Part shown: piece by piece, positions 25,883-34,938 of the stretch | How the letters are laid out: every line of letters starts with the position of its first letter | How positions within the stretch are numbered: position 1 is the stretch's first letter | Notes under the pieces: model-generated | Database searches by the model: none | Told to the model about the DNA's origin: nothing | What the model saw: only the letters and a program-made list of their open reading frames with translations | Translations under genes and position numbers: made by a program | From: G963708235 sp963708235 | Lineage (GTDB): Bacteria; Actinomycetota; Acidimicrobiia; Spongiisociales; UBA5794 | Length of the DNA stretch: 64,000 bases | Assembly: GCA_963708235.1 (NCBI GenBank) | Contig: OY970200.1 | Coordinates: 3,410,001-3,474,000 of the forward strand | Reading direction: 5' to 3'

Positions 25883-27364
25883 ATGACTGACGCAACCCCG
25901 CTCCTCACCACGAGCGCCATCGCCAAGAGCTACGGCCCGGTCCTGGCGCTGCGATCGGTCGACCTGACGGTGCAGCCCGGCGAGGTGCACGCCCTCCTAG
26001 GTGCCAACGGCGCCGGGAAGAGCACGTTGGTCAAGATCCTGTCGGGCGTGATCGCTCCCGACTCGGGACGCATCCAAGTGAATGGTTCCGAAGTCATAAT
26101 CCGCCGGCCCGGCGACGCCACCCGCAACGGCCTCGCCACTGTGTTCCAGGACCCCGCCCTCGTCCCCGACCTCACCGTCGAGGAGAACCTCCGGCTCACC
26201 GGCGTCGACCGCCAGGAGGTCCGTACCTGGCTCGAGCAGATGGACCTCGGCGACCTCGACTTCGACCACCTCGTCCGAGATCTCCCCCTCGCCGTGCTCC
26301 GCCTGGTCGACCTGGCGCGGGCACTTGCGCTCGACCCGCAACTCCTGATGCTCGACGAGATCACCGCCGCACTCTCAGCCGACCAGGCACTCCACGTTGC
26401 CAGAGTCATGCATGCCTGGAAGGAGCGCAACCGCTCCGTTCTCTTCATCTCCCACCGCCTCACCGAGGTGCTCGAACTGTGCGATCGTGCCACCATCCTG
26501 CGCAACGGCACCGACGTGGTGTCGCTCGACCCCGGCGAAGGTGGCGAGGACCGTCTGGTCGCCGCCATGCTGGGCGAGGTCGCCGAGCAGCCGACAGCCG
26601 AGGCGGCGCGGCAACCTCACGAGCCCGAAGCCAATCCGATCGTCTTCGAGGGTCGCGGGCTCACCCGCGGAAACAAGGTCACCGACGTTTCGTTTCAGCT
26701 CAGGCGCGGAGAGATCCTGGGGATCGCCGCCCTCGAGGGTCAGGGTCAGGGCGAGCTCTTCCAGATGCTCTCCGGTGACCGCAAGCCCGATGCCGGGGAG
26801 CTGTTCGTCGGCGGTGAGCCGCTTCAACCCAAGTCACCCTATGACGCCATCCGCAAGGGTGTCGTTCTCGTCCCGGCTGACCGACTCCACGCCCTCCTCC
26901 CGCAGCGCTCGGTGCGAGAGAACCTCGCAACCCCGTTGTACAACCGGCTCGCCCGCTGGCTCGGTCTGGTGCGGGACGAGGCCACCCGCGTCGACGGGGC
27001 CATCGAACGGCTCGACATCGACGTCCGAGCCCAGAGCCAGGCACGCCGCCTCTCCGGCGGGAACCAGCAGAAACTGACCATCGGCCGATGGCTGGCCACC
27101 GGCTTCGGGGTACTGCTGTGTTTCGACCCCACCCGCGGGATCGACATCCAGACCAAGGCGCAGATCTACGAGCTGCTCCGCGAGCTCGCCGACGAGGGCG
27201 CGGCGGTGCTCCTCTACACCAGCGAGCTGCGCGAGATACCCCTGGTCTGCGACCGCGTACTGGTGATGTACCACGGCGAGATCGTCGACGAGCAACCCGC
27301 CGCCGGAGCCACCGAGGAGCGCCTGCTCACCGCGGCACACGGCCTGCCACGGGAGGCAGTGTGA
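25883..27364 (+). CDS. Ribose-type ABC transporter ATPase (RbsA/MglA-like)
   Basis: 493 residues with two nucleotide-binding domains. Domain 1 has Walker A GANGAGKST near 39-47 and Walker B LLMLDEITAAL, but its signature is degenerate (DLPLAVLRLVDLARAL instead of LSxGxxQ). Domain 2 has a degenerate P-loop (ALEGQGQGEL), an intact LSGGNQQK and LLCFDPTRGID. Domain 2 features are normal for RbsA; the loss of signature 1 is less usual. Overlaps the next gene by GTGA. Confidence 0.9.
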   Translation: MTDATPLLTTSAIAKSYGPVLALRSVDLTVQPGEVHALLGANGAGKSTLVKILSGVIAPDSGRIQVNGSEVIIRRPGDATRNGLATVFQDPALVPDLTVEENLRLTGVDRQEVRTWLEQMDLGDLDFDHLVRDLPLAVLRLVDLARALALDPQLLMLDEITAALSADQALHVARVMHAWKERNRSVLFISHRLTEVLELCDRATILRNGTDVVSLDPGEGGEDRLVAAMLGEVAEQPTAEAARQPHEPEANPIVFEGRGLTRGNKVTDVSFQLRRGEILGIAALEGQGQGELFQMLSGDRKPDAGELFVGGEPLQPKSPYDAIRKGVVLVPADRLHALLPQRSVRENLATPLYNRLARWLGLVRDEATRVDGAIERLDIDVRAQSQARRLSGGNQQKLTIGRWLATGFGVLLCFDPTRGIDIQTKAQIYELLRELADEGAAVLLYTSELREIPLVCDRVLVMYHGEIVDEQPAAGATEERLLTAAHGLPREAV

Positions 27365-28377
27365 GCACCGCCCCAGCTACCACGACCACTGAGCCCATCG
27401 GCAGCGGTCTCCGCCGATGGATGCTCCGCAACGGCTGGACTCTCGGGGTCTGGCTCCTTCTACTCGGCCTGATGATCTGGTACGCCACGCTTATCCCCAG
27501 GTTCGGGACGTTCAAGGTCTCGTTCATCATCCGCAGCGCCATGCCCTTCGTCTTCCTGGCGGTGGGTCAGGCGGTCATCGTGCTCGCCGGCGGCATCGAC
27601 CTGTCGGTGGGGGCCATGATGCTGCTCGCCAACTGTGTCGCTGCCCAGTACATGCAGGACCAGCCCTTCGGAGTGGTCCTGCTGATCGCCGCTCTCATCC
27701 TCGTCGGTGCCGCCGTGCTCAACGGGACGGTCGGCTGGATCATCAACAAGTCCCAGGTACCAGACATCGTGGTCACGCTGGCGACCAGCTTCATCTTCTC
27801 CGGGCTTGCGCTCATGGTGCTACCCAACCCGGGCGGAGGGACCCACCCGAACTTCCGCATGCTCTTCACCGGTGGCGCCACGGGGTTGGGGACCAACTTC
27901 TGGCCGTCGGTGATCATGATCACCATTCCGGTTGCCGTCACCGCATGGTGGCTGCGACGTACCCGTTCCGGTCTTGCGCTCTATGCCACCGGGAGCAACA
28001 AGACGGCCGCCTTCCTGTCGGGGCTCGACACCGCTCGCTCGAAGATCATCGCCTACGCCGTGGGAGGCGCCTTCGCCGCCATGGCCGGGCTCTCCCAGAC
28101 CGCGGTCACCGGTCTCGGCTCGGCGGTCGCCTCCATCGGGGCCAGAGCCACGCTCAACAGCGTCGCCGCCATCGTGCTCGGCGGCATCGCTCTCACCGGC
28201 GGAGTCGGATCTATCGTCGGAGCCGTGGCTGCCGGGATCATCCTCTTCTTCTTCAATCCGATCCTGACGGTGTACGGGATCGACTCCAACCAGGCCCAAG
28301 TGATCCAGGGGGTGCTCATCGTGATGGTGATGATGGTTGCCGGGCTCCTCCAACTCCGGAAGGAGCGCGCCTCATGA
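27361..28377 (+). CDS. Ribose-type ABC transporter permease 1
   Basis: 338 residues, BPD_transp_2 family with about ten helices. Contains AVIVLAGGIDLSVGAMMLLA and the late LNSVAAIVLGGIALTGGVGS. GTG start at 27361 overlaps the ATPase stop; its own stop overlaps the next ATG. Confidence 0.9.
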   Translation: MSTAPATTTTEPIGSGLRRWMLRNGWTLGVWLLLLGLMIWYATLIPRFGTFKVSFIIRSAMPFVFLAVGQAVIVLAGGIDLSVGAMMLLANCVAAQYMQDQPFGVVLLIAALILVGAAVLNGTVGWIINKSQVPDIVVTLATSFIFSGLALMVLPNPGGGTHPNFRMLFTGGATGLGTNFWPSVIMITIPVAVTAWWLRRTRSGLALYATGSNKTAAFLSGLDTARSKIIAYAVGGAFAAMAGLSQTAVTGLGSAVASIGARATLNSVAAIVLGGIALTGGVGSIVGAVAAGIILFFFNPILTVYGIDSNQAQVIQGVLIVMVMMVAGLLQLRKERAS

Positions 28378-29390
28378 CGACAGAGATGCTGCCACCCGGC
28401 TCAGGTGCTCCCCAGGACACGATCGACCCGGCCTCGAACACCCTGGCCCGCTGGGTGCGGGAGCATCCGTTGGTGGTGCTCAGCGTGGTCCTCCTGGTGC
28501 TCATCATCATCACCACCCTGGTGCGACCGGCGTATCTGAGTGTCAACGGGCTCCGCGCCTCGGCCCTCTACGCCGCCCCGGTGGGGATCCTCGCCGCTTC
28601 GCAGACGATCCTCATGCTTACCGGGGGAATCGACCTGTCGGTGGCAATGGTGGCCACCGGCGCCGCCTACGCCGCCGCCAGCAAGTCGCCAGAGGGCGCC
28701 GTCATCGCCATCGCCTTCGGGTTGCTCGTCGGCCTGCTCAGCGGTGCCACCAACGGGCTCGGAGTCGGCGTCTTCCGGGTCAACCCTTTGATCATGACCC
28801 TGGCGATGTCGGCAATTCTGCTCGGCCTCTTCTCGGCGTGGGCGCAGACGATCTTCTCGGGAAGCACCGATGTCGGTCCGTTCATCCGCACCCTCGGGGG
28901 CGGTTCGATCAACCTGGCCGGGGTCGCCGTCCCGTGGGCGGTCGTCACGTGGGCGGGGATCTCCGTCCTCATCCTGTTGATGTTGAAACGCACCGGATTC
29001 GGGCGGATCCTCTATGCGCTCGGGGACAACCCGGTGGCCGTCCGGCTCGCCGGGGGCCGGTCGTGGCAGATTCTCCTTATCGCCTACACCATGGCGGGCG
29101 TCCTGGCCGCAGTCGCCGGCCTCCTCTTTGCGGGCCGCGTCGGTTACGTCGACCTCCAACTGGCATCGCAGTTCCTGCTTCCCTCGGTCGCCGCCGCCGT
29201 GATCGGGGGCACGTCGATTTTCGGTGGCGTCGGCACCTACGCCGGAACCATCCTCGGTGCGCTCATCCTCGGCGTGCTCAATTCGTTGCTCAACGTGCTG
29301 GGCACGGGACAGGCGGTCCAGCAGGTCGTGTACGGATCGATCGTGCTCGGTCTCGCGTGGGTCTATGCGCGAGTTTCCGGCGCCCAATGA
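28374..29390 (+). CDS. Ribose-type ABC transporter permease 2
   Basis: 338 residues, same family as permease 1: LMLTGGIDLSVAMVATGAAY, FRVNPLIMTLAMSAILLGL and LPSVAAAVIGGTSIFGGVG. The pair probably forms a heterodimeric channel. ATGA overlap with permease 1. Confidence 0.9.
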   Translation: MTTEMLPPGSGAPQDTIDPASNTLARWVREHPLVVLSVVLLVLIIITTLVRPAYLSVNGLRASALYAAPVGILAASQTILMLTGGIDLSVAMVATGAAYAAASKSPEGAVIAIAFGLLVGLLSGATNGLGVGVFRVNPLIMTLAMSAILLGLFSAWAQTIFSGSTDVGPFIRTLGGGSINLAGVAVPWAVVTWAGISVLILLMLKRTGFGRILYALGDNPVAVRLAGGRSWQILLIAYTMAGVLAAVAGLLFAGRVGYVDLQLASQFLLPSVAAAVIGGTSIFGGVGTYAGTILGALILGVLNSLLNVLGTGQAVQQVVYGSIVLGLAWVYARVSGAQ

Positions 29391-29400
29391 GGAGTGAGAC

Positions 29401-30558
29401 GTGAGTTTGAGGGACATCAGAGCCGGCGTGGTCGGCGTCGGTTTCATCGGCGTTGCCCACGTCGAGGCGTTGCGTCGGCTCGGTGTCGATGTCGCCGGCG
29501 TGGTGGGCTCTTCGCCGGAGCGGGCCCGGGCAAAGGCGGAGGCCGCCAACCTCCCGAAGGTCTACGACAGCCTGGAGGCCATGCTCGCCGATCCCACGAT
29601 CGACGTGGTCCATGTCGCCAGCCCCAACGACGTCCACGCCGAACAGGCGCTGGCGGTGCTCGCCGCCGGTAAACATGTGGTGTGCGAGAAGCCGCTAGCC
29701 ATCGACAGCACGGAGACGGCACACCTCGTCGAGGCCGCCGAACAGTCGGGGCTGGTCAATGCGGTCTGTTTCAACATCCGCTTCTACCCGCTGTGCCACC
29801 AGGCGGCGGCGATGGTGGCCGCCGGTCAGATCGGCGAGCCCCGGTTCATCACCGGGAGCTACTTCCAGGATTGGCTGCTGCTTCCCACCGACTGGAACTG
29901 GCGGCTGGTGGCGGCCACCGGGGGTGACCTGCGCGCCGTGTCGGACATCGGTTCGCACTGGCTCGACCTGGCCCGGTTCATCACCGGTCGGCGCATCGTC
30001 GAGGTGATGGCCGATCTTCACACCTTGGTCAAGGTGCGGCACCGCCCCCCCGGCCCGGTGGAGACGTTCGCCGGCCCCGGCGATTCCGGCGAAGATCTGA
30101 TCGATGAGCCGATGACGTCCGACGATGCCGCCGGGATCATGTTGCGCTTCGAGGGCGGCGGCCGGGGCATGGTGGCGGTGTCACAGGTGTCCGCAGGGCG
30201 CAAGAACTCGGTCAACATCGAGGTCGACGGCTCCGAATCGGCGCTGTCGTGGTTCTCCGAGGAGCCCGACCGCCTGTGGGTGGGGCACCGGGGTCGCCCC
30301 AACGAGATCCTGCAGCGCGACCCGGCGCTGGTGGCTCCGGAGGCGGGGCGTCTCATCGGCTACCCCGGCGGTCACGTCGAGGGCTACCCGGACACCTTCC
30401 GCGCCCTCTTCTCACAGGTGTACGCAGATATCGAGAAGGGACGACCGGCCCCGGACCCGACCTATCCGACGTTCGTCGATGGTCACGATGCGGTGTGTGT
30501 CACCGAGGCCGTGGCCCGCTCGTCGGCCGAGGGTCGCTGGGTCCCTGTCGAGAGATAG
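29401..30558 (+). CDS. Gfo/Idh/MocA-family oxidoreductase
   Basis: 385 residues. NAD(P) fold GVVGVGFIGVAHVEALRRLG; catalytic lysine in VVCEKPLAID; DIGSHWLDLARF carries the substrate-binding Asp/His. GTG 29401 follows TGAGGAG. Probably oxidises a hydroxyl of the imported sugar or polyol to the keto form before the isomerase-like step encoded next. Confidence 0.9.
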   Translation: MSLRDIRAGVVGVGFIGVAHVEALRRLGVDVAGVVGSSPERARAKAEAANLPKVYDSLEAMLADPTIDVVHVASPNDVHAEQALAVLAAGKHVVCEKPLAIDSTETAHLVEAAEQSGLVNAVCFNIRFYPLCHQAAAMVAAGQIGEPRFITGSYFQDWLLLPTDWNWRLVAATGGDLRAVSDIGSHWLDLARFITGRRIVEVMADLHTLVKVRHRPPGPVETFAGPGDSGEDLIDEPMTSDDAAGIMLRFEGGGRGMVAVSQVSAGRKNSVNIEVDGSESALSWFSEEPDRLWVGHRGRPNEILQRDPALVAPEAGRLIGYPGGHVEGYPDTFRALFSQVYADIEKGRPAPDPTYPTFVDGHDAVCVTEAVARSSAEGRWVPVER

Positions 30559-30567
30559 GAGATTCCC

Positions 30568-31482
30568 ATGAAACTTGGACTACTCACCGCCCCGTTCCCG
30601 GACACCGAACTCAACGACGTCGCCGAGTGGGCGGCGGGGAACGGGTTCGGCGCACTCGAGGTGTGCTGCTGGCCGGTCAGCGAAGGCGCCTCGCGGCGGT
30701 ATGCCGGGACGACTCACATCGTCGTCGACGGACTGACCCAGGACCGGGCCGACGAGATCAACGGAGAGCTGGCCCAACGCGGCGTCGAGATCTCCGGGCT
30801 CGGCTACTACCCCAATCCCCTGCACCCCGACCCGGATCACCGGGAGATGGTGCAGGGTCACCTGCGCAAGGTGATCACCGCCGCCGGGATGCTGGGTGTC
30901 CCCGTGGTCAACACCTTCATCGGGGCAGACGGGGCAAAGACCCAGTCGGACAACTGGCAGGCCGCCAAGCAGGTGTGGCCGTCACTGATCGCCCATGCCG
31001 AGGACGCCGGGGTCAAGATCGCCATCGAGAACTGCCCGATGATCTTCTCGTACGACGAATGGCCCTCCGGTCACAACCTCGCCTACTCCCCCTCCATCTG
31101 GCGTGAGATGTTCGACGAGTTCGGCGAGAACATCGGGCTCAACCTCGACCCGTCCCACCTGGTGTGGCAGATGATCGACATCGAGACCGTCATCGAGGAG
31201 TTCGGGTCGCGGCTGTTCCACATCCACGCCAAGGACCTCGAGATCGACTGGGCGGGTCTCTACGACCACGGCATCCTGTCGGCAGGGATCGGGTGGCAGG
31301 TGCCGCGCCTCCCCGGTCTCGGCGATGTCGACTGGCAGACGTTCTTCAGCTCGCTGTACCGCGTCGGATACGACGGGGTGATTTGTGTCGAGCACGAGGA
31401 CCGCCAGTGGGAGGGCAGCGACGATCTGATCAAGCGTGGCTTCCTGCTCGCCCGCAACGTGCTCTCGCCCTACATCGTCTGA
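30568..31482 (+). CDS. Sugar-phosphate isomerase/epimerase-like TIM barrel protein
   Basis: 304 residues, AP-endonuclease-2/xylose isomerase-like fold. Metal ligands are visible in VKIAIENCPM, LNLDPSHLVW, LFHIHAKDLEI and VICVEHEDRQW. ATG 30568 follows ATAGGAG. Acts downstream of the Gfo/Idh/MocA enzyme, probably isomerising or eliminating a keto-sugar. Confidence 0.87.
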   Translation: MKLGLLTAPFPDTELNDVAEWAAGNGFGALEVCCWPVSEGASRRYAGTTHIVVDGLTQDRADEINGELAQRGVEISGLGYYPNPLHPDPDHREMVQGHLRKVITAAGMLGVPVVNTFIGADGAKTQSDNWQAAKQVWPSLIAHAEDAGVKIAIENCPMIFSYDEWPSGHNLAYSPSIWREMFDEFGENIGLNLDPSHLVWQMIDIETVIEEFGSRLFHIHAKDLEIDWAGLYDHGILSAGIGWQVPRLPGLGDVDWQTFFSSLYRVGYDGVICVEHEDRQWEGSDDLIKRGFLLARNVLSPYIV

Positions 31483-31485
31483 TCG

Positions 31486-32808
31486 GTGGGAGACCACCGC
31501 GGCTACGGGCATTTCGATGTGGTGGTGGTGGGTTCCGGCTCAGCCGGCTCCCCCGCCGCCATCGCCGCCGCACGCACCGGGGCCCGCACACTACTGATCG
31601 AGAAGCTGCCGTTCCTCGGTGGCAACTCGACGGCGGTGCTGGACACCTTCTACGGCTTCTACACCCCGGGCTCGCGGGCCCGCAAAGTGGTGGGCGGCAT
31701 CGGGGACGAGGTCGTCGACGAGTTGCGTCGACTCGGTCCGGTGCTGGAGCGCGCCAACACCTACGGTGCGGGCACCGGTGTCACATACCTGGCCGAACAT
31801 CTCAAGGTGGTGTGGGAGGAGCTGGTCACCCGGGCCGGGGTCAAGGTGCTGCTCCATGCCTTCGTCCAGGACGTCACCGCCTCCGACGGGCGGGTGACGG
31901 AGCTGCTGGTGGCCACCAAGGCCGGTTTGCGCACCGTCACCGCCGGGGTGGTGGTCGACGCCTCGGGCGATGCCGATGTGTGTCATCACGCCGGTTTGGG
32001 GTACGAGCTGGCCGGGAGCGAGGGACCGGCGCAGACCCTGACCACGACGTTCCGCATGGTGAATGTCGACATGGAGCGCCGCCACGGCATCGATAAGAAC
32101 CAGCTCCATGCCCTGATGGCCGAAGCCGCCGAGTCCGGGGACTACGACCTCCCGCGGCGTGAAGGCAGCGACCACATCACCACGATCGCCGGGATGATCG
32201 CCACCGTGATGACCCGTATCGACCACGTCCGTCGCACCGGCGACGGTGAGGTCATCAATGCCACCGACCCGGATGTGCTCTCGGCGGCCGAGATCGCCGG
32301 TCGCCGCCAGGCGTTGGAATATGTGCGGTTCCTGGTCGACCGGGTTCCCGGGTACGAGAACGCCGCCCTGGTTGCGCTCGGAACCCAGATCGGGCTCCGC
32401 GAGACCCGGCGGGTGTACGGCGACTACCGGGTTTCGGGCGAAGACGTGGTCTCGGCCGCACAGTTCGACGACCAGATCGGGTTGTGCGGCGCACCCATCG
32501 AGGACCACCACGGTGGCGCCGGAACCGGCACCACCTGGCGCTACCTGCCCGACGGGGAGGCGGTGGGGATCCCGCTGCGCAGCCTGATCGTCCGCGATGC
32601 GGTCAACGTGATGGTGGCCGGCCGCTGCTTCTCGGCAACCCACGACGCCCAGGCGTCGATCCGCTCGATGGCGCAGTGCATGGCCATGGGCCAGGCCTCC
32701 GGGACCACCGCCGCCCTCGCCGCCGCAACCAGCGGCGAGGTGCGGACCGTCGCCCCCTCCGAGGTCCAGGATGCCCTCCGCCACAACGGAGCCATCCTGA
32801 CGCTCTGA
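31486..32808 (+). CDS. FAD-dependent oxidoreductase
   Basis: 440 residues. Dinucleotide-binding loop DVVVVGSGSAGSPAAIAAAR with LLIEKLPFLGGNSTAVL, AGVVVDASGDADVCHHAG, and a C-terminal VMVAGRCFSATHDAQASIR: the FAD_oxidored (PF12831) type found in catabolic operons. GTG 31486 is 3 nt after the isomerase stop. Its substrate is probably an intermediate of the same pathway. Confidence 0.87.
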   Translation: MGDHRGYGHFDVVVVGSGSAGSPAAIAAARTGARTLLIEKLPFLGGNSTAVLDTFYGFYTPGSRARKVVGGIGDEVVDELRRLGPVLERANTYGAGTGVTYLAEHLKVVWEELVTRAGVKVLLHAFVQDVTASDGRVTELLVATKAGLRTVTAGVVVDASGDADVCHHAGLGYELAGSEGPAQTLTTTFRMVNVDMERRHGIDKNQLHALMAEAAESGDYDLPRREGSDHITTIAGMIATVMTRIDHVRRTGDGEVINATDPDVLSAAEIAGRRQALEYVRFLVDRVPGYENAALVALGTQIGLRETRRVYGDYRVSGEDVVSAAQFDDQIGLCGAPIEDHHGGAGTGTTWRYLPDGEAVGIPLRSLIVRDAVNVMVAGRCFSATHDAQASIRSMAQCMAMGQASGTTAALAAATSGEVRTVAPSEVQDALRHNGAILTL

Positions 32809-32860
32809 CCCGGTGCTACCCGCCTGCGAAGATGGTTCCTCGGCGACGGGAGGCAAACCC

Positions 32861-33814
32861 ATGATGGCGAGGACGGTGCTAGGAGACGTGGCGCCGGGGG
32901 AACTCGGTGCGATCTCGTGCCACGAGCACCTCATCATCGACTCGCCGTTCGTGGCGGAACATTTCCCGCATATCCATCTCGCCTCGGTCGAAGACGCCGT
33001 GACCGAGCTGGCGCCGTGGCGACGGGCCGGTCTCGGGACCGTGGTCGACGCCATGCCCGCCGGGCAGGGTCGTGACATCGATCGCCTCGCCGAGATCTCC
33101 AGACGGTCGGCGGTCCATGTGGTGGCGACGACCGGGCTGCACACGGCCAAGTACTACCTCGATGTCCCCTGGGCGCTCGATCCCGACCCCGATGACCTGG
33201 TCGAGCGCTTCAGCGTGGACATCGACCACGGAGCCGACGGTACCGCTCACCGGTGCGGGGTGATCAAGGTGGCGACCGGTCCCGAGGGTGTCGATGACCG
33301 GGCACGCCGGGTCTTCGCCGCTGCCGCCGAGACCCACCGCCGCACCGGGGCACCGCTGCTGACGCACTGCGAGGAGGGTCGCCACGCCATCGAACAGGTC
33401 CGGCTTCTGGACACACTCGGCGTCCCGCTCGACCGGGTGGTCCTGTCGCACACCGACAAGGTCGTCGATGTCGGATATCACACCGAGCTCCTCGGCAGCG
33501 GGGTCAACCTCGAATACGACCAGGCACTGCGCCAGCCTCCCGACGAGCCCAAGGGCTCGGCATGGCTGATGGGGAGGATGATCGCCGCCGGATTCGGGGC
33601 TCAACTCATGCTGGGGACCGATGGGGCTCGACGCACGTTGTGGACCGCCCTCGGTGGAACCCCCGGGTTGGCGTGGCTCTTCACCGGGTATGCGGAGGTC
33701 CTCGCCACCTACGGAATCCATCAGGGAATCCTCGACTCGATCCTGGTCGACAACCCGGCGCGCTGGCTGACTTTCGGGTACTCGCGCCCTCCCGGTACCG
33801 AACCGTCCAGGTAG
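32861..33814 (+). CDS. Phosphotriesterase-family metal hydrolase (lactonase-like)
   Basis: About 317 residues. Metal ligands: HxH in SCHEHLIID, THCEEG, LSHTDK and GTDGARRTLW. PTE-like proteins in sugar operons often open lactones. The lysine expected to bridge the metals is not obvious (VIKVATGP is the likely place). Tandem ATGs at 32861 and 32864 follow GGGAGG. Last gene of the sugar operon. Confidence 0.83.
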   Translation: MMARTVLGDVAPGELGAISCHEHLIIDSPFVAEHFPHIHLASVEDAVTELAPWRRAGLGTVVDAMPAGQGRDIDRLAEISRRSAVHVVATTGLHTAKYYLDVPWALDPDPDDLVERFSVDIDHGADGTAHRCGVIKVATGPEGVDDRARRVFAAAAETHRRTGAPLLTHCEEGRHAIEQVRLLDTLGVPLDRVVLSHTDKVVDVGYHTELLGSGVNLEYDQALRQPPDEPKGSAWLMGRMIAAGFGAQLMLGTDGARRTLWTALGGTPGLAWLFTGYAEVLATYGIHQGILDSILVDNPARWLTFGYSRPPGTEPSR

Positions 33815-34149
33815 TGGTCTGTCGCTCAATTGATGCCGCGGTGTCGCCGAGCCATCGGCGTCGTCTGGCAAGGACGCAGGACGAAGGCGCACTCGCTCCG
33901 TGCGTCGAGGACGAGGACGCAGCCAGCGGCGTCGAGGGCCGGCGAGACCGCGGCAGCTATTTGAGCGACGGGCCACTAGGTCGATCGACCGGTGACACCG
34001 CATCTCGGCGCGTCTAACGTCACAATGTTCTGCTGGGGGAATTGGGAAGTTCTCGGAGCCGGCAACGGGGCCACCGCATTGTGCGGTGGCTGATCCGCAG
34101 TCACCGGCGTCACACGTCGTCGTCGTGGATTTTGTTATCAGGGGGAATC
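33815..34149 (+). other. Intergenic region with hairpin before the subtilase gene
   Basis: 335 nt without a credible gene. A perfect 9-bp hairpin GCCACCGCA-TTG-TGCGGTGGC lies at 34070-34090, about 60 nt before the start. AT-richer patches (TTTTGTTATCAGGGGG) lead into the ribosome binding site. No known riboswitch recognised. Confidence 0.5.
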
Positions 34150-34938
34150 TTGAACTCGTACACCCGTCGCGGGCGCCGTCGTCTTCCGCTCGTCATCGCC
34201 GTCCTCGCCATGTTGATGGCGATCACCACCGTCACACCGGCCGCCGGGGAATCCGCACCGCAGGATGACGCCGCGTCGATCGCCGACACCACACCTACGG
34301 AACTGCCGGAGCCCTCCGCATCGCAGACCGATGAACGCCTTGGATCCTCCGAGGCAGAGCTGCGGCAGGCGATCGCCGATACCCCGGAAGGCCTGGTCCG
34401 CACCGTGGTGACCCTGGCTCTCGACGTCGCCGTGGAGGCCGACCTGTCGTCGGCTGCGGTCGACAACCAGCGGAGCGCCATCGCTGCCGCACTCGGCGAC
34501 CTCGCGGCCGGGCTCGAGGGCACCGCTTCGGAGGTGCTGAGCGAGTTCGAGGTGGTCCCGTCGGCGGTGATCCTGCTCGACGAGACCGGCCTCGAGCGGC
34601 TCCTCGCCGATCCGACCGTGGCCGCCATCACCCTCGATCAGGCGTTCCCGCTGGCGCTGGACGTCTCCACCGGCGTCGTCCAGTCGGACGCCCTCAACAC
34701 CGCCGGGATCCTCGGCAACAACTTCGAGGGCGCCACCGGGGGCCGCTACGAGGTCGCCGTCCTCGACACCGGGACCCTGCTCACCCACAACGCCTTCACC
34801 GGCCGCGTGGTGGCCGGTGCCTGCTTCTCCAGGGGTTCCGACGGTGTGCTCAACGGTGTCTGGGGACTGTCCGAACGGCACCGAAACCCAGACCGGGGTG
34901 GCGGCGGGCGCCGCCTGCACGTATTCGGTCGGGTGTAA
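34150..34938 (+). CDS. Secreted subtilisin-like protease, N-terminal part (frameshifted)
   Basis: Start TTG 34150 follows AGGGGGA. Arg-rich signal peptide (RRGRRRLPLVIAVLAML), an inhibitor_I9-like propeptide (GLVRTVVTLALDVAVE to LADPTVAAITLDQ) and the catalytic Asp in YEVAVLDTGTLLTHNAF. The frame then loses similarity near 34855-34870 and stops at 34936. The rest of the protease is in the next frame from about 34860, so one base is gained or lost. I treat 34150-37456 as one gene. Confidence 0.8.
   Translation: MNSYTRRGRRRLPLVIAVLAMLMAITTVTPAAGESAPQDDAASIADTTPTELPEPSASQTDERLGSSEAELRQAIADTPEGLVRTVVTLALDVAVEADLSSAAVDNQRSAIAAALGDLAAGLEGTASEVLSEFEVVPSAVILLDETGLERLLADPTVAAITLDQAFPLALDVSTGVVQSDALNTAGILGNNFEGATGGRYEVAVLDTGTLLTHNAFTGRVVAGACFSRGSDGVLNGVWGLSERHRNPDRGGGGRRLHVFGRV

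Noticed and set aside
33815..34149. Riboswitch in the subtilase leader
   Set aside because: A good 9-bp hairpin exists, but no conserved core of cobalamin, c-di-GMP, c-di-AMP or SAM classes could be matched by eye.
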